From an uncultured Paracoccaceae bacterium (GTDB lineage: Bacteria; Pseudomonadota; Alphaproteobacteria; Rhodobacterales; Rhodobacteraceae): a DNA stretch of 64,000 bases. This document shows positions 7,941 through 16,650 of the stretch, one piece after another (the stretch's first letter is position 1; each line of letters opens with the position of its first letter). Made by a program: the position numbers and the translations under genes. The notes below the pieces were generated by a model. The model saw nothing but the letters and a program-made list of their open reading frames with translations, did no database searches and was not told where the DNA came from. Location of the stretch: contig CANMPK010000001.1 of assembly GCA_947499725.1 (NCBI GenBank), positions 434,001 through 498,000 on the forward strand, read 5' to 3'.

Positions 7941-8558
7941 TCAGTGGGCGCGCAGTAGCGCGGCTTCTTTTTTGTTCAGGGAACGACGGGCCGCTGCGAA
8001 ATCTTGCAGGGCGCCTTGTTCTTTCAGCTCTGGGAAGAGCGTGAAGATTTCGTTGCGTTGATCACCGTCCAGCGTGGTCATGGAATAGTCGCCTGGCTGG
8101 AAGCTTTCGGACCATGCGCCATTGCCCAGTACAACTTCGTGGTTCTCAAAGAGAATGTGGAAGTAGGTGACTGTTGCAGGCGCCGCGATTTCTACGCCGG
8201 CTTTGCCAACCAGATGTTTGGCAGCAACCAGAGTTTCGCGTTCGTCAAACAGCAGCGTTGTGGCATCGTTTGCCATCAACATGCGGTGGTTTGGTGACAC
8301 CATGATGTCGCGCTCTGGCTGGTTATGGCCCAAGCTACCTGCTTTGATCAAAATCGGGCTCAGCTTTGGAGCCGCCTTCAGATCAATTGTTTTGTGACCG
8401 ATCCATGCAATTTCCTGCAGGCCGTTGTCACGGGTGATAATCTTGTCGCCTTCACGCAGTGTTTCCACTGTGCGTTCGCCGGTGATCGTCGCGATCATTG
8501 TGCCGTGGGCAAAACAGATCGAGCCTGGATCATTTGGTTCGTCTACATAATCAACCAT
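7941..8558 (-). CDS. Hint (Hedgehog/intein) domain protein
   Basis: The protein is 205 residues when started at the ATG at 8558, preceded by GAGGGA at six bases; an in-frame ATG ten codons upstream lacks such a site. Nearly the whole protein is a Hint_2-type domain: the splice-junction block SICFAHGTMIAT with the nucleophilic Cys at about residue 15, VETLREGDKIIT, and the later block VSPNHRMLM. Hint domains catalyse acyl shifts that cleave or splice proteins. Here there is almost no N-terminal partner to process, which is unusual. Similar proteins are common in Rhodobacterales near RTX and type I secretion genes, as here. Its role is unknown. Confidence 0.85.
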   Translation of the reverse strand: MVDYVDEPNDPGSICFAHGTMIATITGERTVETLREGDKIITRDNGLQEIAWIGHKTIDLKAAPKLSPILIKAGSLGHNQPERDIMVSPNHRMLMANDATTLLFDERETLVAAKHLVGKAGVEIAAPATVTYFHILFENHEVVLGNGAWSESFQPGDYSMTTLDGDQRNEIFTLFPELKEQGALQDFAAARRSLNKKEAALLRAH

Positions 8559-9255
8559 ACTATATCCCTCTACGATACGAAATCGCATCGATGGTTAGTC
8601 ACCAGAGGAGGCGCTCAGTTGCCCCGGCTTAACGCGAACCCACTGGATCAATAAAAAGCCCTCATCCCTAAAGGCTAATTTGTATCTAGAATGCGACCCT
8701 CTGCCTGAGTGAACATGAGAGAGGACCACACTTAAGTCTGACGCTACGTTAACAATTGCAGCGAGGGGTGCGAAAGGTTGCGCCCCAATAGTTTGGGAAT
8801 TCTGAAGTAAATAATCGGTGAGAATTCGGTTAAAACTGCGAAAAACATACCAAGTTGTTTCCGGAATGGAAACGGGATGCGGATAATCCGCTAGATATTG
8901 CGGTAAGTTGCCCGATTTTTACCTCGCGGCCATAGATTGTTGCTGTTTTTGGGACAGTAAGGGCAAAACAGGGGTTTCCCCCCTTGTGGCTTCTTTGTCA
9001 TAGATCGGCAAATGCATTGTTCAAAAAAGAGAACCAATTCAATACGTTCTAAAAGATTGTGCGAAATTAAAGGGATCAGTGTGAGACAAGGCGTTGGCTC
9101 ACTGGTTTCTGTAGTGGGTTGATTCGGTGTGAAACTTTCCCAAACAGCCGCGCTGCTCTGCGCTGGTATCAGTCTTTTCGCGCCCTGATACATGTGCCTA
9201 CTGCGCGGCCGATCTGTTGATGCTTTTGGTTTTGTAAATGCCTATTAAGAGTGAT
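8559..9255. other. Long intergenic region between the Hint gene and the hlyD-like gene
   Basis: I see no convincing gene in this stretch of about 700 bases. A 100-codon minus-strand frame at 8891-9193 has an arbitrary composition and no ribosome site. The part nearest the Hint gene should carry its promoter. A weak stem (AGCC/GGCT near 8657-8677), followed on the minus strand by TTTTTATT, could end the type I secretion transcript. Confidence 0.4.
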
Positions 9256-10557
9256 CTATGTTTCGCGGAAGGCGCGTTGGAAATAGTCTGAGAGTGGTTT
9301 CGCGAGATAAGAAAGGGGCGTTCGCTCCCCTGTTTTGATGAAGGCTTCTACGGGCATACCAGGAAGTAACTCTTGGTTTTTGAGTTTTAAAAGTTCATCT
9401 GATTTGGGGATGAACTCCGCTTGGTAAAAACTTTGTCCTGAATGTTCGTCCTGAAAAACGTCTGCTGAGAGTTTGGACACAACCCCTTCGATTTCCGGTG
9501 TTGTTCTTTGATCAAAGGCCGTGAAGCGCAGCGACACTTCCTGGCCAAGGTGAACCTGATCTATGTGAATGGCCTCGACACGTGCGGAGACAATCAGTGG
9601 TTGGTCTTGTGGGATTACGTACATGATGGGTTCTGCAGGAGAGACAACTGATTGGATCGCAAAGACACGGCTCCCGTAGATCACTCCAGAGACTGGGGTT
9701 TTGATATCCATTTTGCCCAAAGCATCCAACAAGCTGCGCTTTTGTTCGGTGAGTTCCAAGGCCCGGTATTGCAGATCTCTTAACGTGGTGATCGCTTCTT
9801 CGCGACGCGCCGATTTGAGGCGCAGGATTTCAATTTTGTACCCAGCAATTTGGCCGTTGAGACGTGCCATATTGGCGGTCAGTTTCCCGATTTCTCCACG
9901 AAGCTGTGCGTTTTCCTGTTGAAGCGACGTTACAACGCGCAGCTGCACCAGGTTCTTTTCATACAGGCTGACATTGCGGGCCAGCTCTTCGGAGGCGAGC
10001 TGCTGCTGTTCGGCATAAGCATCGAGCTGAGATTGCTCACCGCGGATTTGGTTCTCGGTCTGTGCAATCTGCTCATTGATCTGCTCGACTTGCTGATGCA
10101 GTGCAGTCTGTCTTGCATCAAACAGTCTCGTTTGACCGGCCAAAATTTCAGCAACTTCGCCATCAGTTTGAGCGATCTTTAGAAGCGTTCCTTGGAAGTG
10201 AACTTGGTCTAACCCATCACGTTCGGCGGTCAGCCGAGCGACCCTTGCATTGATCTCATAAAGTTCGTTCTCTGCGATTGAATGCGCGCTGCTGAGCGCT
10301 GTGTCATCCAAGCTTAGAACGATGTCACCGGCGTCTACCCAGTCACCATCGCGGACTAGAATCTCGCCAACCACACCTCCGTCAGGATGCTGAAGAACTT
10401 GGCGGTTGCTTTCAACTTGGATCATGCCGCTGGATATAACAGCGCCTGCGATGCGGGCTTGAGTGCCCCAGACGCCAACGCCAGCAACCAATACGGCCAA
10501 GGCCGCGAAGCCAATCAGAATAGGAAAGCCGACATTCAATTTTGGTGAAGGGGTCAT
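9256..10557 (-). CDS. HlyD-family type I secretion membrane fusion protein
   Basis: This 433-residue adaptor has one N-terminal membrane helix (residues about 12-35), a lipoyl-like segment (QHPDGGVVGEILVRDGDWVDAG), a long coiled coil (about 100-270) and a C-terminal beta-barrel with the HlyD-type ending (PGMPVEAFIKTGERTPLSYLAKPL). It links the ABC exporter to an outer-membrane TolC channel in type I secretion. It overlaps the exporter gene by four bases and so is translationally coupled to it. No tolC gene is in the window. Confidence 0.93.
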   Translation of the reverse strand: MTPSPKLNVGFPILIGFAALAVLVAGVGVWGTQARIAGAVISSGMIQVESNRQVLQHPDGGVVGEILVRDGDWVDAGDIVLSLDDTALSSAHSIAENELYEINARVARLTAERDGLDQVHFQGTLLKIAQTDGEVAEILAGQTRLFDARQTALHQQVEQINEQIAQTENQIRGEQSQLDAYAEQQQLASEELARNVSLYEKNLVQLRVVTSLQQENAQLRGEIGKLTANMARLNGQIAGYKIEILRLKSARREEAITTLRDLQYRALELTEQKRSLLDALGKMDIKTPVSGVIYGSRVFAIQSVVSPAEPIMYVIPQDQPLIVSARVEAIHIDQVHLGQEVSLRFTAFDQRTTPEIEGVVSKLSADVFQDEHSGQSFYQAEFIPKSDELLKLKNQELLPGMPVEAFIKTGERTPLSYLAKPLSDYFQRAFRET

Positions 10558-12287
10558 TTTGCTGCCTTTTGGACCAAAGTGGTTTGAACCGCATTTGCAT
10601 TTTTGACTCTGGAGCGCAGGACTTCGTCCCTTGGACCGAAACTTCGGATGGCGCCTTTGTCCAGAATCGCCAAGGTGTCACATTCAGCGATGGCCGTGGG
10701 TCGGTGGGTCATGATCAACACGCTTTTACCCGTCGATTTGAAATCTCGAATTGCTTGGTTCAGAGCGGCTGACCCCTCCGCATCCAATGCGCTGTTGGGT
10801 TCGTCCAGAACCAATAAAACTGGATCAGCATAGAGTGCGCGGGCCAGCGCAATGCGTTGCTTTTGACCACCAGACAGCTGGTTGTCGCCACGTCGAATGA
10901 CCGTTTTGTATCCTTCTGGCAGCGCCAAAATCAGCTCATGGGCATTGGCTGCAACCGCCGATTTGACGACCTGTTCTTCATTTGGTTCGCGCGACATGCG
11001 TGCAATGTTTTCAGCGATCGTACCGTCAAACAAAGTCAGATCTTGGGGGAGATACCCGATATGCGCACCGATGGCGTTTGTGCCGTATTGGGCTAGGGTT
11101 GCGCCACCAAGTCGGATTTCTCCGGTGGTGGGGCGAACAAGCCCTAAGACGGTTTTCGCCAGAGTCGATTTCCCTGATCCACTTTTGCCGATAACTCCCA
11201 GTGCTTCTCCGGGTTTTAGCTCAAGAGAGATACCGCTCAGTATTGGGGAGCGGGTCTCCTCCGCGAGTAGGTTTAGGTTTTTTATAGACAGCTGGGCTTC
11301 CGGCCGCGGAAGCTGCATTGGTGTGTCTTCCATAGGGTTCGTCGACAGAAGAAAACCCAGGGATTTCCATCCTGCGATGGATTTTTGGAACAAGGTCCAT
11401 TGTCCGATGGTTTGTTCAATAGGCGCAAGGGCGCGGCCCAGCAAAATCGAGCCAGCAATCATTGCACCTGCCGTCAACTCGCTTTGCAGAACAAGCCATG
11501 CCCCAACGGCCAACATCGCGGATTGCAGGAAAATGCGAAACGCTTTGGAAAAGGTGCTGAAAAACCCAGTCCAGTCAGAGGCACGTACACCTTTTTCCAG
11601 CGAAAGGTATTTTAACGTCAACCATCTGTCCTGAACGACTGGCGCTAGCCCCTGAGAACTTACGATTTCAACAGCCTGCCGAGCCTCCTCGGCAAAGCTT
11701 TTTGCCTGCATGGAGGCGGATTGCATTTCAAGTGTTCGGCGGCGCGTCAGAAAGTTGTTGAGCAGTGCAAAGACGATCAAAATGGCACCACCTGCAAGCG
11801 CGACCCATCCTAAAATTGGATGAAAAATGAATATCGCAAAAATGAAGACTGGGGCCCAAGGCACGTCGAAAATGGCCATTGCTGCTGGGGAATTTGTGAG
11901 CGCTTGCAAAGTTTCCAGATCGCGCAAGCCTTCGGCGGCCTGAGCCCGTAATTTTGGATGCTTGGCTTTCAGAAGCTCCGCGTTGAAGACACGCAAAGCA
12001 ACTGCCTTTTGGAAACGGGCCCCAATGCGCACCATGAGACGCGCACGCGCGTAGTCTAGTACGCCCATTAAGAGAAAGAGTAGCGAAACAAGTGCAAAGA
12101 GGGCTACGAGCGTTTCTTCAGATCTTGACCCTAAAACCCTGTCGTAAACCTGCAGCATGAACAGGGGACCTGTTAGCATAAGGATATTAGCAAATACGGA
12201 AAACACAAAAACGATGCCAAGCAAATTCAGGTCTTCTTTATGTGCGCTTTTCAGCTCTTTAAAACCGTTGATCAAAGTTGCTGCCAT
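10554..12287 (-). CDS. Type I secretion ABC transporter, PrtD-like permease/ATPase
   Basis: This 577-residue half-transporter has an N-terminal six-helix membrane domain (about 20-310) and a C-terminal ATPase domain. Walker A is GKSGSGKST, the signature is LSGGQKQRIALARAL, and Walker B plus D-loop are VLLVLDEPNSALD. The length and lack of an N-terminal C39 domain fit the PrtD/AprD subgroup, which exports RTX-type proteins with C-terminal signals. It is followed by the HlyD gene with a four-base overlap. A likely substrate is the RTX protein at 14773, encoded on the other strand. Confidence 0.93.
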   Translation of the reverse strand: MAATLINGFKELKSAHKEDLNLLGIVFVFSVFANILMLTGPLFMLQVYDRVLGSRSEETLVALFALVSLLFLLMGVLDYARARLMVRIGARFQKAVALRVFNAELLKAKHPKLRAQAAEGLRDLETLQALTNSPAAMAIFDVPWAPVFIFAIFIFHPILGWVALAGGAILIVFALLNNFLTRRRTLEMQSASMQAKSFAEEARQAVEIVSSQGLAPVVQDRWLTLKYLSLEKGVRASDWTGFFSTFSKAFRIFLQSAMLAVGAWLVLQSELTAGAMIAGSILLGRALAPIEQTIGQWTLFQKSIAGWKSLGFLLSTNPMEDTPMQLPRPEAQLSIKNLNLLAEETRSPILSGISLELKPGEALGVIGKSGSGKSTLAKTVLGLVRPTTGEIRLGGATLAQYGTNAIGAHIGYLPQDLTLFDGTIAENIARMSREPNEEQVVKSAVAANAHELILALPEGYKTVIRRGDNQLSGGQKQRIALARALYADPVLLVLDEPNSALDAEGSAALNQAIRDFKSTGKSVLIMTHRPTAIAECDTLAILDKGAIRSFGPRDEVLRSRVKNANAVQTTLVQKAAK

Positions 12288-12305
12288 TTTGAAAACTCAG
12301 CTTGT

Positions 12306-12638
12306 CTATTCGAATTTTGCATTGCCGCTGAAATAGCAATCGGTATCGCAATTAAGTGTCGGATTGGTTAAAATTTCTGCGGGTATGTATGGTCGGCGTC
12401 TAAAGCCCGCGTTTGAAAAGAAGGATTTCAACCACCGATTTTTTGCGGTTTCCGCTTCGCTTTGTTGGGCCACGCTGCTTGCGGTTTGGCGGTCAATTTT
12501 CTTTTCCAGCTTCTCTACCCATTTCTTAGCGGATTTCATTGTGGTAAAGCCGCTCTGACTATCGTGGAACTTGGGGGGCTTGCGTTGGGTTTGCTCGGTT
12601 TTGCTGAGTTTCCACAGCTTTCTATGTGTAAGCTTCAA
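12306..12638 (-). CDS. Possible small basic protein upstream of the type I secretion operon
   Basis: The frame ends 18 bases before the ABC exporter gene on the same strand. The full frame starts at TTG; an internal ATG at 12539 would give a 77-residue protein rich in Lys and Glu that may form a short coiled coil (KKWVEKLEKKIDRQ). I recognise no family and see no good ribosome binding site for either start. Only the tight spacing to the exporter gene argues for it. The remainder of the 423-base gap to dusA shows nothing else. Confidence 0.35.
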   Translation of the reverse strand: MKLTHRKLWKLSKTEQTQRKPPKFHDSQSGFTTMKSAKKWVEKLEKKIDRQTASSVAQQSEAETAKNRWLKSFFSNAGFRRRPYIPAEILTNPTLNCDTDCYFSGNAKFE

Positions 12639-12713
12639 TTGTCGCGAAGATGGAATGACGCTTTAGATTTTGGAATGACCACGAGTCATTCTAGCAAAAA
12701 ATAGGGCAATTTG

Positions 12714-13772
12714 ATGCTGTTTAGTGCGGATGACATGACGGAAAAATTAGATTTAGATCCTCAAAAAATAGGGATTCATCGCTCTGCAAGCCTTTCCGTT
12801 GCCCCGATGATGGATTGGACGGATCGGCATTGTCGGTATTTCCATCGCCTGCTGTCGCGTGAGACGTTGTTGTATACGGAAATGGTGACGGCCCCTGCGC
12901 TGGTGCGGGGAGGGGCGTTGCATTTGTTGGACTATGACGCGGCTGAGCATCCGGTGGCTTTGCAATTGGGCGGCTCTGATCCGGTGGAATTGGCAGAGGC
13001 CACGAAGCTGGGCGCTGCGGCTGGTTATGATGAGATCAACCTGAATGTGGGTTGCCCGTCGGATCGGGTGCAGTCTGGCACCTTTGGGGCCATTTTGATG
13101 AAACAGCCTGAACTGGTGGCCGAATGTGTGGCTGCGATGCAGGCTGTGACGGAAGTTGAGGTGACGGTGAAATGTCGTCTTGGGGTGGATGATCAGGAAC
13201 CTGCGGAGATTTTGCCAGCCTTTCTTGAGACCGTATCGAAGACGGGGATCTCTCGGTTTACGTTGCATGCGCGTAAGGCGTGGCTGAAGGGGCTGTCGCC
13301 TAAGGAAAACCGCGATATTCCGCCGCTGGATTATGACTTGGTGCATCAGATGAAGGCGGATTTTCCGCAGTTGCATCTGTCTATCAATGGCGGGATCTCC
13401 TCTTTGGATGAGGCTTTGCCACATCTGGAGAAAGGCTTGGATGGGGTGATGATTGGCCGCGCGGCGTATCATGATCCGGCGCAGGTGTTGCTGGAGGCGG
13501 ATCGGCGTGTGTATGGAACGGATTTCCAGACAACAGCGGATGCGGCTGTGCGCGACATGGTGCCTTATATCGAGGCGCATTTGACGGCGGGCGGTAAGCT
13601 GAACCAGATCACGCGGCATATGCTTGGGTTGTTTACGGGCCGTCCGGGCGCGCGGATGTGGCGGCGGATGCTGTCGGATGGGGCCTCTAAGCCCGGCATG
13701 GGGCCTGAGCTGGTGCTGGAGGCGCTGGATCATGTGATGCGCAGCCAGATTGACCACGCGGCGGCAGAGTAA
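12714..13772 (+). CDS. dusA: tRNA-dihydrouridine(20/20a) synthase
   Basis: This FMN-dependent TIM-barrel enzyme reduces uridine 20/20a in the tRNA D-loop. The product is 352 residues with the start at the ATG at 12714; a second ATG at 12735 is also possible, since the conserved sequence begins only at LSVAPMMDWTDRHCRYF. The catalytic Cys lies in NLNVGCPSDRVQ, the phosphate-site motif is INGGISS, and DGVMIGRAAYHDP matches DusA. The DusA rather than DusB/C assignment rests on the WTDRHCR and RMWRRML wording. The TauE-type gene follows after ten bases. Confidence 0.94.
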   Translation: MLFSADDMTEKLDLDPQKIGIHRSASLSVAPMMDWTDRHCRYFHRLLSRETLLYTEMVTAPALVRGGALHLLDYDAAEHPVALQLGGSDPVELAEATKLGAAAGYDEINLNVGCPSDRVQSGTFGAILMKQPELVAECVAAMQAVTEVEVTVKCRLGVDDQEPAEILPAFLETVSKTGISRFTLHARKAWLKGLSPKENRDIPPLDYDLVHQMKADFPQLHLSINGGISSLDEALPHLEKGLDGVMIGRAAYHDPAQVLLEADRRVYGTDFQTTADAAVRDMVPYIEAHLTAGGKLNQITRHMLGLFTGRPGARMWRRMLSDGASKPGMGPELVLEALDHVMRSQIDHAAAE

Positions 13773-13782
13773 GGAACGCATT

Positions 13783-14604
13783 ATGCCAGAGCTGTCTCTT
13801 CTTTTGCCGATGGCGGCGATGCTGGTGGTGATTGGTGCGTTTGCTGGTGTTTTGGCGGGCTTGCTTGGTGTTGGCGGCGGGATCGTTTTGGTGCCCGCCT
13901 TTTTCTATGCGTTTCAAACGCTTGGCTATGATGGGCCGCAGCTGATGCAGATGTGTTTGGGCACGTCTTTGGCGACGATCATTGTGACCTCTGTGCGGTC
14001 TGTGTTGAGCCATAACAAAAAGGGCGCTGTGGATTGGGATGTGTTGCGCACATGGGCGCCGGGCATTGTGATTGGGGCGGCTTTGGGGGTGTTTCTGGCC
14101 GCGCGGTTGCAAAGCGGGGTCTTGCAGGCCTTGTTTGGTGTGCTGGGTGTCGTGATCGGGTTGTACATGGGGTTTGGGCGGTCGGACTGGCGGTTGGGCG
14201 CTGCGATGCCCACGGGCGGTTTGCGCGCTGTATTGAGCCCTGGGGTTGGCTTTCTTTCCGTTTTGATGGGGATTGGAGGCGGCAGTTTTGGCGTACCTTT
14301 GATGAGCCTGTTTAACACGCCGATCCACCGCGCCGTGGCGACAGCGGCTGGGTTTGGGGTGTTGATTGCGGTGCCGGGCGTGATCGGGTTTCTGATGGTG
14401 CCGGTTGATGCGGCTGCGCGCCCGCCCTTTACGCTGGGCGCGGTGAACTTTGCGGCCTTTGGTTTGATTATCGCGATGACATTGATCACCGCACCCGTTG
14501 GGGTTGCGTTGGCGCACCGCATGGATCCGAAACCTTTGAAGCGAATCTTTGCGGTTTTCCTAACGCTGGTGGCATTGAATATGTTGCGTAAGGCGCTGTT
14601 TTAA
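13783..14604 (+). CDS. TauE/SafE family anion exporter
   Basis: This 273-residue membrane protein has seven to eight hydrophobic segments and the two family glycine motifs: GVLAGLLGVGGGIVLVPAFF early and FLSVLMGIGGGSFGVPLM in the second half. TauE/SafE proteins export sulfite, sulfoacetate or related organic anions; the substrate cannot be deduced here. The start at 13783 follows AAGGAACGC; a longer frame would start inside dusA. It is probably co-transcribed with dusA. A second family member lies at 38709. Confidence 0.88.
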   Translation: MPELSLLLPMAAMLVVIGAFAGVLAGLLGVGGGIVLVPAFFYAFQTLGYDGPQLMQMCLGTSLATIIVTSVRSVLSHNKKGAVDWDVLRTWAPGIVIGAALGVFLAARLQSGVLQALFGVLGVVIGLYMGFGRSDWRLGAAMPTGGLRAVLSPGVGFLSVLMGIGGGSFGVPLMSLFNTPIHRAVATAAGFGVLIAVPGVIGFLMVPVDAAARPPFTLGAVNFAAFGLIIAMTLITAPVGVALAHRMDPKPLKRIFAVFLTLVALNMLRKALF

Positions 14605-14733
14605 TTGTTTTCTGGGGTTTGCGCCCGATTATTGCCCCAATTTAGACAACATTCCGACCTGTAATTAGGGATTGTTTCGCACACGCATACATTGATATTT
14701 TTTAATTTAATTTCACATTGTTATTACTTAGCG

Positions 14734-14741
14734 TGACGTCA
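14734..14741. promoter_or_regulatory. TGACGTCA palindrome upstream of the RTX gene
   Basis: A perfect 8-base palindrome lies 32 bases before the RTX gene ATG, at the end of a strongly AT-rich stretch (14695-14730). It may be an operator or mark the promoter, but a site this short can arise by chance. Confidence 0.25.
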
Positions 14742-14772
14742 GTGTGAGGGTATTTTCGAGGGTACATTCAAA

Positions 14773-15798
14773 ATGGAAATTCTACTTTTGCTGGGCGTGT
14801 TTGCCATCGGCACTTTCCTATTTACAGATTCCGATGATGATAGCACCGACAGCGCATCTGGCGGCGGTGATGATGACGATACAACAGATGGCACCACAGG
14901 TGGCGGCGAAGATGATGGCTCTGACATCACAGATGGCTTCACTATTTTGGATACAGTCACTGGCGCGGAGTTGGATGTTCCTGGGTTCCCTGAAATCGAC
15001 AATGTGATCGAAGGCAGTGCGTCTGCTGAAGAGATCAATGGCACAAGCGGCAACGACGCGATTGATGGCGGCAATGGTGCTGACACGATTGTTGGCAGCG
15101 GCGGCGCTGATGTGGTTCTGGCCGGTGGCGGCGCAGATGTTGTGACGGGCAACAGCGGCACAGATTTCATTGATGGTGAAAACGGCGCGGACACCATTGA
15201 AGGCAATGGCGGCAATGACGTGATCTTTGGCGGCACTGGCGATGATGAGCTGGACGGTCAGGATGGCGGCGATCTGTTGTTTGGTGAAGCGGGCGATGAC
15301 AACGTGCATGGCGGCGAAGGCAATGACATTATCGTTGGTGATGAAGGTGAAGATACGCTGCGCGGCGGTGCGGGTGATGACTATATCATCGGCCATCAGC
15401 CAACTGGCGATCTGGCTGTTGTGGGCGAAGCTGACGCAATTGACGCGGATACCATCCGTGGCGGCGCCGGTAATGACTTTATTCTGCTTGGTTCTGGAGA
15501 CTATGCGAACGGTGGCGAGGGCTTTGATGAGTTCCGCACAGGTACGCATGTTGATGGTGACAACCTGCCAGTTGTAACCGGCTATGTGCCAAATGATGAT
15601 GTGGTGAGCGTTGTTGTACCAGAGGGTGCAGCGGGCGTGATCACGATTGAAGAGGGCTCAACACCAAATGACGCGGTTATTCTGGTAGATGGTCAGGAAG
15701 TTGTGATCATTGAGAACACATTTGAATACATGGAGCCAGCTGACGTGAACGTTGTATTTGAGTTCACGCCTCTGGAAGCTGTGGAAGCTACTGCGTAA
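14773..15798 (+). CDS. RTX (hemolysin-type) calcium-binding repeat protein with N-terminal hydrophobic segment
   Basis: The protein has 341 residues. Residues 1-18 are a hydrophobic helix without a clear cleavage site, followed by an Asp/Gly-rich acidic linker (about 19-60). Roughly a dozen RTX nonapeptides of the GGxGxDxUx type occupy about 95-245 (for example GGNGADTIV, GGTGDDELD, GGAGDDYII), which bind calcium as a parallel beta roll. The C-terminal 90 residues are non-repetitive and strongly acidic. RTX proteins normally leave by type I secretion, whose ABC/HlyD genes lie 2.5 kb away. The N-terminal segment is odd for such a substrate and may anchor it. Confidence 0.9.
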   Translation: MEILLLLGVFAIGTFLFTDSDDDSTDSASGGGDDDDTTDGTTGGGEDDGSDITDGFTILDTVTGAELDVPGFPEIDNVIEGSASAEEINGTSGNDAIDGGNGADTIVGSGGADVVLAGGGADVVTGNSGTDFIDGENGADTIEGNGGNDVIFGGTGDDELDGQDGGDLLFGEAGDDNVHGGEGNDIIVGDEGEDTLRGGAGDDYIIGHQPTGDLAVVGEADAIDADTIRGGAGNDFILLGSGDYANGGEGFDEFRTGTHVDGDNLPVVTGYVPNDDVVSVVVPEGAAGVITIEEGSTPNDAVILVDGQEVVIIENTFEYMEPADVNVVFEFTPLEAVEATA

Positions 15799-15822
15799 GA
15801 GCCAACTCTTACTTTCGCTTAG

Positions 15823-15855
15823 GCCCCTCGTGACGAATGTCGCGGGGGGCTTTTT
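15823..15855 (+). terminator. Intrinsic terminator of the RTX gene
   Basis: GCCCCTCGTGAC pairs with GTCGCGGGGGGC, two G-U pairs, around a GAAT loop and is followed by TTTTT. It lies 24 bases after the stop codon. Confidence 0.88.
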
Positions 15856-15861
15856 CATTGG

Positions 15862-16389
15862 CTATCTGATCCAGTTGACCTGCGCGATGATTTCGGCTGC
15901 GATGTCTGTGAGTGCGCGGTTGTCGGTTGCGACGGTGACATCTTCAAACGGGGATTGGGTCAGTTGGGCCGATAGTTCCAGCGCGCGGTTTTCGTGCCAT
16001 GCCAAGCCTGACCCCGTTTCGCGTTTGCGCACGCGGGCAAGCAGGGTGTCATCGCTGGCGGTGAGGCGGCAAAGGATCGGGTTTGCGATACCAAGCGCCT
16101 GCGCGATGCTGGCGACGTAACCCGGGTTTTCGCACACGCGGGGCACGATCAGGTTTTTGGATCCGCGTTTTTGGGCGTTGGCCCAGATGGCTTTCAGGTT
16201 CTCGGTGGCAAGCGCATTGCCGTAAGGGTCTGAAGCTGCGCGTGGAAACGTGTAGGTGAGCGCGTCTAGATCCACAAAAGTATGTGGAATGCCTTGGTCT
16301 TCGAGTTGATTACTGATCTCGTTGCCGGTTGAGGTTTTGCCAACGCCCACAGGGCCGGAGATCATGAGAAGGGTTGCTGCGTTATCCAT
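15862..16389 (-). CDS. P-loop ATPase/kinase-like protein
   Basis: The 175-residue protein has a Walker A loop near the N-terminus (MISGPVGVGKTSTG, residues about 9-22) and a following FVDLDAL segment that resembles the nucleoside/shikimate kinase arrangement. The later VRKRE segment may belong to a lid. Small one-domain proteins of this type phosphorylate metabolites or antibiotics; the substrate cannot be told. It lies at the end of the ccmI-ruvX-DUF1289 group with a 31-base gap and ends just before the RTX terminator. Confidence 0.7.
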   Translation of the reverse strand: MDNAATLLMISGPVGVGKTSTGNEISNQLEDQGIPHTFVDLDALTYTFPRAASDPYGNALATENLKAIWANAQKRGSKNLIVPRVCENPGYVASIAQALGIANPILCRLTASDDTLLARVRKRETGSGLAWHENRALELSAQLTQSPFEDVTVATDNRALTDIAAEIIAQVNWIR

Positions 16390-16420
16390 GGCTGATGGGT
16401 AGAGCCGCAGCTGTCGCGCG

Positions 16421-16639
16421 TCAACGCTGGCGTTTGCCTGTTGGTTTTAGGCGGCTTGCGCGGGCGGGCAGGGTTTGCATGATCGCTTGGCGCGTTTCGC
16501 TGTCGAGTTTGCCCCAGTCGGTGATTTCATCAATCGTGCGGTAGCAGCCTTTGCAGAGGCGCTCGTTTGAATCGATCACGCAAAGGTCGATGCAGGGGCT
16601 TTCTGCGTTCTTGCGCTTTTGGGGTTTGGATTTGGCCAT
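16421..16639 (-). CDS. DUF1289 family small cysteine protein
   Basis: This is a 72-residue basic protein with the DUF1289 pattern: SPCIDLCVID, then LCKGCYRTIDEI, then W. The four cysteines (CxxxC and CxxC) probably bind a metal. The family is common in proteobacteria and has no settled function. AAGGCTGA precedes the ATG. It lies 11 bases after ruvX on the same strand. Confidence 0.88.
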   Translation of the reverse strand: MAKSKPQKRKNAESPCIDLCVIDSNERLCKGCYRTIDEITDWGKLDSETRQAIMQTLPARASRLKPTGKRQR

Positions 16640-16650
16640 GGTGTTCAGCC

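Noticed and set aside
8891-9193. A 100-codon minus-strand frame in the gap before the hlyD-like gene
   Set aside because: No ribosome site, no domain or signal, and its composition does not resemble the flanking genes.
14773-15798. Tandem DNA repeats as a CRISPR array or VNTR
   Set aside because: The periodicity follows RTX nonapeptides in one open frame; there are no constant repeats with variable spacers.
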